A DNA stretch of 64,000 nt, taken from NCBI RefSeq assembly GCF_030052815.1, contig NC_079496.1, forward strand, positions 39,271,593-39,335,592. The letters run 5' to 3'. Below, piece after piece: positions 1 to 9,086 of the stretch; the first letter of the stretch is position 1; each line of letters opens with the position of its first letter. The notes below the pieces were generated by a model, which saw only the letters and a program-made list of their open reading frames with translations, had not been told where the DNA came from and made no database searches. The translations under genes and the position numbers were made by a program. This DNA comes from Hevea brasiliensis (Eukaryota; Streptophyta; Magnoliopsida; Malpighiales; Euphorbiaceae).

Positions 1-2572
1 TGGATGCCTGGATTTGTCCCACTATCTTCTCAAACTGCCCCGGAGTAATGTCGGGGTTTACAAAGGCCTGATCCAGGATTCTCTGCAAGGCTTGTCGGTG
101 CACTTCCGAACTCAAGATCAGCGATAACAGCGAAATTCGGGCAGGTGTCTTTCTCAACTGCTCCACCACATCATACTCGCTCTGTTTCATTATTTGGAGC
201 AGCAGTTCCTCCTACCTTTATGCTCGTGAGCTCTACTTCATCTGTCTTCTCAACATCCTCTTCTGCATTCTTCAATGACTCTCCCATCTTTACTTTCCCT
301 TTTCTCTTTTCTTTTTCTTCGTTCACGTAACACCTCCCACTTCGAGTTATGAACTCAACTTCTTTCTCATGCGAGGAGGATTTTGTGGTAGTGACAGGTT
401 GAGGATTATCCTGGGGAGTAGCACTGGTGGTAGGTCCGGCATAAGTCATCTGAAAGTGTTCATGAGGAGTGAAACATGGCTTAGGAGGTGCCGGGGGTGA
501 AGCAAGGCTAGGAGCCGGTGTACTGCTTGACGCTCCTTGGGTGAAGACTTGGAAATTATAGTTCCAAGGTATGGCATGGGTGTTGGTAATAGGGAGCTGA
601 GATGGGGCTCGGATAAACATTACTGGCGGCGAGGCTACTGGGGGTGAGAAGGTGATTCTGGGTTTAGAGGTAGAAGCATTATGGCTGTATCTAGTTGTGT
701 TCACTCCCTCTTCCATCTTCGACCTTGTTTGGCATCTCAGAACCTTAAGAGACAACAAGTTCTGAACCTCTTGCCTGAATCCCTCACAGCCCCGCAGCTC
801 ATGATCAGCTGCCCCTCCATGATAAGGACACCCCGTACCTTCTTCTAATCCTGTTACCTGAGGGCAAAGGTAGCCTTCCCTCATTGCCACAGCAAAAATT
901 TCTTTAAAGTAAGGAACCAGTTTGTCTACTTCCGGTGTTGATCCTTCTCCATCAGACTCTATCATATTTACACCACTGCCCGCATTATGGTTAGGCAGTG
1001 GGTTTGAGGTAACATTGGGGAGGGAACCATTTCCCTCAATTTTTAGCCATCCATTCTGGATTAAAGAGTGCACTCTTCCTCTGAGTGCTCCGCAGTTATC
1101 AGTTGAGTGCCCTTATGCCCCCCCATAATACTCACAACGGGCAGTGGCATCATACCACCTGGGATATGGAGGCTGAATTGGGTCTAGGGGGACTGGTACA
1201 ATTTGGTTGATACCGACAAGGTATCGGTATATTTCACTGAGTGGGAGGGGAAGAGGTGGATCAGGGTTTCTTGGGGGTCTTGGGTTGTTTTGTGGTGGTC
1301 TTGGTTGAGCAGGAGGAGGAGGTGGTCTCAGTTGGTAATTTGTAGGTGGGGGATATTGTGGGCGCGGGTGTGGATAATTAGGGAAAGGAGGTGGAATGTT
1401 TGCGACTGTTTGGCCATGAGGGGGAGGATATGGCCAATAATTGTTTTGAGGGAATGGGGAATAATTGTTTTGTGGTGTGAGAATGCACATCACCCTCCTT
1501 CTTCTTGCCAAAGTGCGATCTTTTATGAGGTTCTCAGCCAACTCCTGCAATCGTCCCATTCTTAGATTGGCCTCTATTCTTTCACCGGCCTGTATGATGT
1601 CAGAGAAGCTGTTGGAAGTGTTGCCAATCATCAAATTGAAATAGGGGGCTTTCAACGTCTCAATGAACAGAGAGCCTGACTCATTGTCGATCCAGGAGGG
1701 TGTACTTCTGCCGCCTTTTCTCTCCATCTCTGGGCATACTCCTTGAAGCTTTCCCTGTCCCTCTGCACCAGGTTTTGGAGATCCCTCCTTGTGGGGGCCA
1801 CATCGCAGTTAAATTTGTACTGCTTTAAGAAGGCATCAGCTAAATCCTTCCAGGAGCACAGTTTGCTCCTGTCCAACTGAATACACCACCTCAAAGCTGC
1901 CCCTGAGAGGCTCTCATGAAAGAAGTGGACCAGCAGTCTGTCATCCTCTGTCAGAGCAGACATCTTGGCGATATAGGTGGCCAAGTGAATACGAGGGTCT
2001 GAATTCCCAGTGTACTTGTCGAAATCAGGGACCTTGAACTTGGGTGGCACCACCACATCCGGCACTAATCTTAGTGATGCCACGTCGACCGAACCATACA
2101 TGTTCAGCCCCTCTATTGCTCTCAGTCTCTCTTCTAGAGCAGATAGTTTCTCGTTTTCTTTTATCTTATTTTCCCCTCCCACTGCATGATATGCTCCCCC
2201 GGCTGGGAGCTGAGGGGTGGAGTAAACTGGAGGGATTAGGATTGAAGGGTGAGGCTCGGCATTTGAGACAGTCGGGTAATAAGAGAAAGGCAGGTCATTA
2301 TTCATGGCGACCAGATTGACAGTGACTGTCGGGTCCGGGATAGGTGATTGAAAGGTGAAAGAAGTTGTAGCTTGATGGGGATCCATCGTTGTAGGTGGTG
2401 GAGGAGGTAGTGGTAAGCTAGGTTCTGAGGTAGGTTTATTTTGGGACATTTCCCTCATTAACCTCATAAGTTCTGAGACTTGGTCTTTAAGTTCAGACAC
2501 TTGCCCTTGTAGGTTCTGTACTTGTTCCTGGTCTTTCATTATCTTCTTTGTCCGGGATCTTGTTAAGTACAC
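1..2572 (-). pseudogene. gag: gag of Tat-like gypsy element, broken (continues left of window)
   Basis: Gag builds the cytoplasmic virus-like particle. From the ATG at 2572 the protein has an N-terminal coiled-coil-like stretch (QVQNLQGQVSELKDQVSEL), a proline-rich linker, then a retrotransposon capsid domain with the landmarks DPRIHLATYIAKM, LSGAALRW and RRDLQNLVQ. A frameshift near 1690-1710 moves the reading frame, which then runs from 1727 to 1113 through IETLKAPYFNLMIGNTSNSF and a proline-rich tail. An in-frame TAA at 1113-1115 sits inside a CCHC-like knuckle (CEYYGGA before the stop, GHSTDNC after it); the same frame continues to 171. A further frameshift near 220 leads into a conserved gag/protease linker (KQSEYDVVEQLRKTPARIS, about 185-130) that runs off the left edge. 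With at least three lesions the copy cannot encode Gag. Confidence 0.85.
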
Positions 2573-3871
2573 TCTCTTGGGTTGAACCGTGTGCTTGGTC
2601 AGACTTGCCTTGTTTGAAGCAATGTTGATTTCCTATAGGGAGTAAAAAAAAGGTTTTTAATGAATTTCAAATTTTGTAAAAAGAACTAAAAGTCCTGGTC
2701 CGGACGAAGGATACAGTGGCGTTTGGGAGCCAGAATGAAATCTGCGAAAGGATGATTGCATTAACTTTATCATGGCATCGTTCGATAGTCTGACCGTGAA
2801 TAACTGGATTGAACGCGCATCTATGATACCTGTCCATATGGCGCATCCAATTTTTTTGCATAACCCTAGCGAGGAGGTTCCTACGGGAGTCATACTATTC
2901 ATTCACAATTTTGCTAAACCATGGCCCAAACCGCCTCATAGGTTCAACAATGGTTTAGCATTCTGTTCTGGTCTAAGAACTTCTTCTGCTGACTGACTTG
3001 AGGATGCCATGTTAAAAATGATGCTTATCCTTTTACAGACCTTAATTTGGTGATGCCTGCGGGAAAAACTTGTTAGTAGGATAAATTCAGGTAATCTTGA
3101 ATTATACTATTGGAAGAGTGACACCTGCACATTTATCAAAGTAGGAAAATGTGTAGGTTTTCTTAACAGTATGATTCAAGATTACCCTTAAAAATAAGAA
3201 CAAAATAAAATAAACAGAATAGGGTAAGAGTAAGTATGCCCCTTTTATCCTAAAGTAAAGGAAAGTCCTAATACCGGCTGGGTGCTACCTAATCGGGTAG
3301 TTCTATCTTATAAGGTAGCTTACTACGGCTTTCAGCTATTGCGATAGTTTAGCTCAAGGTCTAATTTTCTAAAAGCCACATGTTCCCAAATTGCCCCTCT
3401 TTGTGATAAGAGAGCCCCATTCTATAACCATGATATTATCGGAAAATTCCACGAGTATCACGGTGGATAGAATGAGTTTCAATCGGCGAAGCCTTCACGG
3501 ATACTAACGGGTAAAACCCACAGTGCAGCTATATGACCCCCTCCTACTTTCCTAAAAGGGTAAGAAAGCCCGGGTATAGGGCCGAAGTGTGTGAGGACAT
3601 CGTGTGAGTGTTCAGTGAGTGAAGGGACACCTTTACCTCTTCCCAATTCAGGGGGATTTTATTCTTCCCATTTTTCCTTTTTCCTTTTTTTCCGAAATGA
3701 AGGGCACTGTAGGGAATAAAACAAGCAAAACAAGCAAAACAAGCGGAACAGTTAGTAGGAATAAACAAAAATTAACACATAAAATATTGCCGGGTGAGCC
3801 CACCTAACTATAATTTGATTGAAAAATTAAATCTACTTTTGGACCTCTAGACCGGGGTTAAATCCCAAATG
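2573..3871 (-). other. 5' leader between primer site and gag, non-coding
   Basis: This 1.3-kb stretch separates the primer site from the gag ATG on the minus strand. I see no convincing coding region: the short ORFs of under 90 residues in it match no family I recognise. Ogre elements of legumes carry an extra ORF here; this copy does not. It contains a long dyad at 3090-3186 and a short repeat of AAAACAAGC (three units) near 3718-3745. Confidence 0.6.
3090..3186. repeat. long two-part hairpin (inverted repeat) in gag leader
   Basis: Outer arms 3090-3108 and 3168-3186 are complementary at 18 of 19 positions (GGTAATCTTGAATTATACT against the reverse complement of the right arm). Nested inner arms 3123-3134 and 3147-3158 pair at 11 of 12 positions, with a 12-nt loop. 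The structure lies about 0.5 kb upstream of the gag start in the predicted genomic RNA. It could be a packaging or translation structure, or a tiny foldback insertion; the sequence alone does not decide. Confidence 0.75.
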
Positions 3872-3889
3872 TCCCCAGTGGAGTCGCCA
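3872..3889 (-). other. primer binding site, tRNA-Arg type
   Basis: The minus strand reads TGGCGACTCCACTGGGGA, starting with the TGG that pairs with a tRNA CCA end, 3 nt after the LTR terminus at 3893. Tat/Ogre elements are known to use tRNA-Arg, and this resembles their primer sites. The exact tRNA is from memory of the family, not checked. Confidence 0.75.
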
Positions 3890-4340
3890 AGCTGTCGCAA
3901 GGGATTTTGCGGTCGCCTGAACGAACCCTCACCTAAGTGGGAAAGAGTGAGGAGTCGCCACTTTAATTTTGAGGGAAATTAAAGAAAACCGTTTATGAAG
4001 ATAAACTGAGATGAAACCACTTCTAGGCAGAGATTCTAGGTTCGGGGTCCGTAAACGGGTGGGGAAGGTGTTAGGCGCCCCACCTCGTCCCTTAATAAGG
4101 GTAAGTAGATTTAATTTTGCATTAGTTAGGAGGGCTTGAATGGACATGTTAATCCTTTTGACTAAAGGAACATTTGATTTTTCACTAAATTTGGATCACC
4201 CAGATACATAAGTAAATGAGACAACCTTAGTGAGTTACTGTTGTATGTTAATTTTATTTGAAAGAAATATTTTATTAAAATTTAATTTAAGAATTGGATA
4301 AGAACTCTTCTCCGAACTCTTTAATATTTATTAAAATTCT

Positions 4341-4630
4341 GAGTTGAGACCGGATAAGAACTCTCCTCCGATCTCTATTCAATATTTATTAAAATTTTGA
4401 GTTGAGACCGGATAAGAACTCTCCTCCGATCTCTATTTAATATTTATTAAAATTTTGAGTTGAGACCGGATAAGAACTCTCCTCCGATCTCTATTTAATA
4501 TTTATTAAAATTTTGAGTTAAGACCGGATAAGAACTCTCCTCCGATCTCTATTTAATATTTATTAAAATTTTGAGTTGAGACCGGATAAGAACTCTCCTC
4601 CGATCTCTTTTAAACTATTTGTTAAAAATT
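4341..4630. repeat. 58-bp tandem repeat, five copies, in the Tat-like LTR
   Basis: Units begin at 4341, 4399, 4457, 4515 and 4573, an exact 58-bp spacing, each starting GAGTTGAGACCGGATAAGAA (one has a single change). Units differ by only a few substitutions. Degenerate copies flank the array at about 4283-4340 and 4631-4680. The array lies between the element's predicted start of transcription and the primer site, so it should be in the R/U5 part of the RNA. Confidence 0.9.
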
Positions 4631-5669
4631 TTGTTTGAGGAACGGATAAAGACTCCCTTCCGACCTCTTCGAAATTTGGACACAGCCATATATCATAAGA
4701 GTCTAAGTTTAAGAGTTCTAGTATTTAAAGGTGCCAAAGGTCGAAATAAGACTTCTTTTAACTCATTGGTACTTTGAGACTAAATAAGGGACGCCGGACC
4801 GAATTTTGCTGACCTCCCCTAAGGTCACTTTACCAGTATCCTATCTGTACCCTTTTACTTATCTGAGTTTTGATTTTTTTATTCCGCCTTATGGCATTAT
4901 GCTGGATCGCCTCCCATGTCAGCCTAGTGATTCAATTTTGCTATTTCCCTGACATGTTACTTAGACCCTTTTTTTTTAAAGAGACACTTTAAACACAGTT
5001 ACCTACATTTTGTCTAGCTGCTTCTACGTAACTCGGGGCTAGATGACTTGCGTTAAGAAATAATAACGATTAACAAAAGTGTGGGTTAGCCAGCACGGGG
5101 GCATACTAGAGCATATCTTTTCTTTGTATTTTTTTTTAGCGTGACATGAACTTTAAAGAAAACAACAGGCATAAGAAAAAGAAAAAAGGAAATACGTGAA
5201 ACGAGAACTAGACTTAATAAAATGACGATATTAACACTGACCTGTAGGGAGTCGAGTCTATTAAACTAACCACAGAATCGCAAAAAGTAGCAAGATTGCA
5301 GGTTGGCAGCCGGAGGACTATGGTTCGCCTCAAAATGAAGTATTCTTTGTTAACATGTAAACGGGTTAAAATAACCAAGCTTGAGTGGAGTTGAGCTTAG
5401 ACAATATGAATGGAAATAGAGGATAACAAAGACAGAAAGTGAGAGTGCCACAGGATAATGAACGAACTGAAAATGAAAAATTTCAGTATTCAAGAATCCC
5501 TTTTGCAAGAAAACACTTCAGAAAACTAGTTTCAAAAGTTTTTTCCTCCGAAAACACCAAAAAAATAGCAGAGTGACAAACTGAATTAAGTTTCAGAGTT
5601 ATTCCACTATAGTTACTGCCTCTTGTCTATATATTTTTTTTTCGTCCCCTTGAACAGTTTTCAGGCAGG

Positions 5670-5677
5670 TATTTATA
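5670..5677 (-). promoter_or_regulatory. TATA box for the element's own transcription
   Basis: The minus strand reads CCTATAAATACC, a good plant TATA box, inside the LTR and about 1.8 kb from the primer site. Transcription from here would run leftwards into the gag leader. It is about 0.8 kb from the oppositely oriented TATA box at 6485. Confidence 0.55.
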
Positions 5678-6484
5678 GGAATCGGGTGCTGCCCATGAAG
5701 GGTCAGGATTTATTTTGAGGGAGATGGAGGGTCTAGATTTTGAAGGGCATGATCGAATGCTTGAGAATTAAAGAGAACCAAAATGAACGGCTGAGATTAT
5801 TCTTCAAAATATTCGTCCTTCTCTTCTTTCAATCTGATGGTCTCAAATCCTCTTGTACGGAGCGATCTGAGGGCTAAGAGCGAAAGACGCTGGTCTTGTC
5901 GTCTTCTCTCTTGATCCAAGGGCTCCGGGTTCGTCCTTACAAGTGAGATCAACGGTGGAGATTGGGATGTACAGGACTGTCATGACATACCCTGGCACCT
6001 GTCAGCATTGCGGGCGATTCTTAGGCGTGCGGTGGAGATCTTGTCTGCCACGCTTTAACTACCTCGGCTCTGATTCTGACGACGGTTATTTGGGATTTGT
6101 CTTATTCTTTTTGCCTTCTGATCCCTCCCACGCTCCTATTCCGATCTCTCATGCTGATCTCCGATCTTTCAATCTCTATTATTCCGATCCCTAGAGATCG
6201 CCCAAATGATGTAATCCGATCTTTTGGAAATAAAAGTCAATTATCGTCTTATTATTATTGCATTGATTATTTTCCGATCTCTGATGTGTTTATCCGATCT
6301 GGTTCCTAACTGAACAACCCTTAGCTGATCCGCAATTCGAAACATTTATCTTAATATGTCGATCTCTAATTAGCCGTTCTCTTTATGGAATTTGGAGTGT
6401 TCGAGAGACGTGTCAGAACAGCTGACGAATCCCGTTAGCCGATGCATTGCCTGGGACATCGTGAGCATTAAATGCTCGGACGAG

Positions 6485-6492
6485 TATAAATA
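6485..6492 (+). promoter_or_regulatory. TATA box for the antisense LTR gene
   Basis: TATAAATA in the context GAGTATAAATAGGGG lies 157 bp upstream of the ATG at 6649. Position and sequence fit a plant core promoter driving the plus-strand gene, antisense to the retrotransposon. Confidence 0.6.
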
Positions 6493-6648
6493 GGGGTAGG
6501 GGTTAGCCAGTTTCTTACTTATGCCATTTTCTATCTCTCGCAAGTAATTCCAAAACTCTCCCGATTTTCAAGCTCTTCCGACTCCGTTCACGCTCCGATA
6601 AGGGTTTTAATCCTTCTTTTAGCTTTAAGTTCTTTGTTTTCCTTAAAA

Positions 6649-8515
6649 ATGAGCGGCGCCGAAGGTCAGAGAGCGGCAAGCCCACCTTCCGTCCATGTTT
6701 CATGGTCGTCTGATGAAGTAAAGGTGGTTGGGCCAAGCGCACGACCAGAACCTTCTAGGGTCTCCGTTCCAGCTCGGGGGCGAACCGCACCATCGAGGCT
6801 TGTACCTTCCTCAGGGACGGAGAATCTTCCTATGGACGAGCTGCCATCGATCTTGCAAGAAACCGATCTGCAGTCGTTTAGCCAGGAGTACAACATTGAG
6901 CGCGATTCATATGAACTTATCCGGTGTCACAGCGATCACCGAGCCGATCACTTCTTTGAAGAGAATGACATGGTTATGGTATACGAGGAATAGTTAAAGG
7001 CCGGTCTTCGGTTCCCTCTGGACGACTTCTTCAAAGAGGTCCTAAAATATCACCGAGTGTGCATTGCCCAAATTCACCCTAACTCGTGGCGGATCTTGGT
7101 AGCCTTCCGAGGCCTGTGCCGAGCTAAGGGAATCAGACCTACGGCTAAGGTGTTCGCCGAACTGCACAGGCTAACTCGCCGAAAGGACGACGAGCACTGG
7201 TTCTTTCAGGCGAAGCCTCATTGTAGGCTCTTTACCGATCTGCCCTCCTCCCTTAAGAATTGGAAGAACCGCTTCTTCATTCTGAGGAGCAAAAATCCGA
7301 AATGCTTTGAGGACTTCCCCCGTAGCTGGTGGCACCAGGGGCCCTTGATTCCGAGGCGTATTACCCTGAACAAGGAGGAAGACCTAATAGTGATGGAACT
7401 GAAGAATCAAGCTGCCACTCAAAAGTACTCCTGTTTAGATGCGGTGACTGCCGAGCTGCATCATTGGACGATGGAGTTGATCACGGGCGAAAATCGCGGG
7501 CTTCAGCTCTCTGATCTTGGCATCGGTATTTTCTATTTCTCAGAACTTTGGACCTTGGCGATCTCACTAACCTCTTTTTTGTGCAGGTATGGCGGGTGGT
7601 GAAGATTCCAGGAAGCGAAAGAAAGAAAGAGAGATTTCCCGGAAAATAAAGGAGATGAAGCGTTCGGCACTACTTCAAACACCCGGCCATGAACCTGGAG
7701 AGATACAAGGGGACCCGCCTCGACCTTCGGGACCGTCGATCACAGAAGCTGTCCGATCTCCTCCTCGACGAGAAGAGCCGCCTCCACCTCCTCCAGTTGC
7801 TCCAAGCACAGAAGGGGGTCGTTCTCGACCTCCTGCGAGGCCCCCTTCTCGTGGCGCTCAAGTGCTGATTGCTTCCCTGGAGAACAATCGGACTGTTCGG
7901 GAGAACCCCGATTTTGCCAAAGTCTTGGGGTCTTCTATCTGCCTTCGGGAGGATCGGGACAGGCTGTCTCCGGACAATCTTGATGACATCCTAACCCGAT
8001 CCATGAGTCTGAATGTAGAGTGCCTGGTGAACCAGCACATAGTCCGGGAAAAGGCGCACCGCCTAGGTAAGGAGGTCGAGAAGAAGAGTCAAGAAGTGGC
8101 ATCGCTCCGATCCCAACTCTCATCTGCTCAGGATTACATATCTCAAATTGAGGGGCGCATGAAGTACTATGAGGATAAGCTGGCCGAACAGACTCATGTT
8201 TTGGCTGAAAGGGATCATGCTCTTAGAGAAGTCCAAGCGCTCCGGGCCAATGAAGCTGCTCAGGTCGCTCACCTTGCTGAGGAGCTTAAGGCAAAAGATG
8301 AAGATATGGTGACAGGAATAGCTGGTGCTTATGTGAACGCTCACAAGGATCTCTTGGCCGAGCTCCAGAAGCGTTACCCAAAGGAGGACTTCTCTTGGAT
8401 GGCCGACCTGGCTCCCGGAGGTGAGGAGGAGAGCGAAGAGGAGGCCGAGGGTGAGAGAGAAAATGAGCAAAATGTAGATCAGGCTGGGGGTGATTTGTAC
8501 AAATTTTTGAAATGA
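6649..8515 (+). pseudogene. antisense two-exon gene in LTR, Transposase_28-like ('putative gypsy type transposon'), one stop codon
   Basis: Exon 1 runs 6649-7525 and exon 2 7587-8515. The intron (7526-7586) has GT...AG ends and a pyrimidine-rich acceptor ending GTGCAG; splicing keeps the frame and the joined codon is GGT. The predicted chain is about 601 residues. Around residues 70-290 it shows the pattern of plant Transposase_28 proteins: an acidic N-terminal part, VYEE then LKAGLRFPLDDFFKEVL, then HPNSWRILVAFRGLCRAKGI, then WKNRFF. Residues about 310-600 are proline-rich, then a long coiled coil (HRLGKEVEKKSQEVASLRSQ onwards) and an acidic tail. A single in-frame TAG at 6991-6993 (codon 115) interrupts the copy. 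The function of this family is unknown; it is associated with gypsy elements. It lies antisense to the Tat-like element inside what I read as its LTR, with its own TATA box at 6485. Confidence 0.72.
7526..7586 (+). other. predicted 61-bp intron of the antisense LTR gene
   Basis: The donor is ATCG|GTATTT and the acceptor is TTTTTTGTGCAG|GTATGG. Removing it joins the Transposase_28-like exon in frame to the coiled-coil exon. Without splicing, the first reading frame ends at 7602. A length of 61 bp is short but possible for plants. Confidence 0.65.
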
Positions 8516-8555
8516 AATGAAGTGGAATGCCCTTTTTTGTTCGATGAATGGTTAT

Positions 8556-9067
8556 GATCGGAAAATTTCTAAATTATTAAACACTTGATTGTCTGAGTAT
8601 GTTGAAATAACTGAAGATGATTATTAACCTAAGTGTGAGAGATCGGAAAACACAATGAGCATGAGATCGGTAAACGGGACTTGGTCAAAATCGGCTTAAA
8701 CACTTAGGATCGGGGTCATCATTAAACCGGTATGGAACCTTTAATCATTCTTAAACTTTTGAAAGAGAGATCGGCAATAAAACTGGTAAGAAGAGATCTA
8801 TTGTCAGTTTATTTCGTTTGCCAACAGAGATCAGGAATATACTTGACTGGTCCGGAGATTCGACAATGGGTTTGAGAGATCGGTGAGCGATCTAATAGAC
8901 TGGTAAGGCTTTGACTGATGTGAGGACTTAGCATTGATTCAATTCTTTGTGAGGAGAGATCGGAAATGTGACTGTCTATCAAAGAGGGATCGGAAATGTG
9001 ATTAGCCATCACAGGGAGACTTAGTACTGGGGGTCAATTTCAAAGTTTTATTGATTTTGGGGATCGG
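8556..9067 (+). repeat. cluster of nine GATCGG motifs downstream of the antisense gene
   Basis: GATCGG occurs on the plus strand at 8556, 8641, 8665, 8708, 8769, 8878, 8958, 8988 and 9062, mostly preceded by A or GA. On the other side of the gene (about 4340-6400) the same motif appears mainly as CCGATCT on the plus strand. No regular spacing and no coding potential are seen in this stretch. Confidence 0.7.
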
Positions 9068-9086
9068 CCAAAATATGGTGTCGACA

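Larger units (their letters stand above)
1..9086 (-). mobile_element. Tat/Ogre-like Ty3/gypsy retrotransposon, 5' half, minus strand
   Basis: Read on the minus strand the order is a 5.2-kb LTR (9086 to 3893), a 3-nt spacer, a primer site (3889 to 3872), a leader of about 1.3 kb, then gag (2572 to 1 and beyond). Pol and the 3' LTR lie left of the window. The LTR ends form an inverted repeat, TGTCG...CGACA, typical of LTR termini. The Gag is of the kind found in Tat-lineage elements, and giant LTRs are known for the Ogre branch. The flank at 9087-9091 is AGGTG, the expected target duplication; its partner is outside the window. It appears to have inserted into the gypsy LTR that resumes at 9087. 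Clade placement is inference, since no reverse transcriptase is visible. Confidence 0.8.
3893..9086 (-). repeat. giant 5' LTR (about 5.2 kb) of Tat-like element
   Basis: The plus strand starts TGTCGCAA at 3893 and ends TGTCGACA at 9086, giving TG...CA ends on the element strand with a 5-bp terminal inverted repeat. The left end abuts the primer site. The interior carries a 58-bp tandem repeat (R/U5 side), a minus-strand TATA box at 5670-5677, a plus-strand TATA box at 6485-6492, and an antisense spliced gene (6649-8515). The short motif CCGATCT/AGATCGG recurs on both sides of that gene, which supports one continuous unit. The right boundary is inferred, since the partner LTR is not in the window. 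Confidence 0.65.

Noticed and set aside
145..2319. Plus-strand reading frames of 60-120 residues over the gag region
   Set aside because: They are shadows of the minus-strand gag, which has recognisable capsid and zinc knuckle features.
3717..3747. Three AAAACAAGC units as a CRISPR-like or satellite array
   Set aside because: Only three 9-bp units with no spacers, in a retrotransposon leader: simple slippage.
4690..6480. Possible extra ORFs in the LTR between the tandem array and the TATA box
   Set aside because: The 83- and 70-residue frames near 5943-6309 overlap each other and consist of CCGATCT-rich repeats, with no recognisable domain.
8955..9000. AGATCGGAA words resembling the start of an Illumina adapter
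   Set aside because: The match stops after about nine bases (AGATCGGAAATG), and the motif is spread through the whole LTR on both strands, so it is native sequence.
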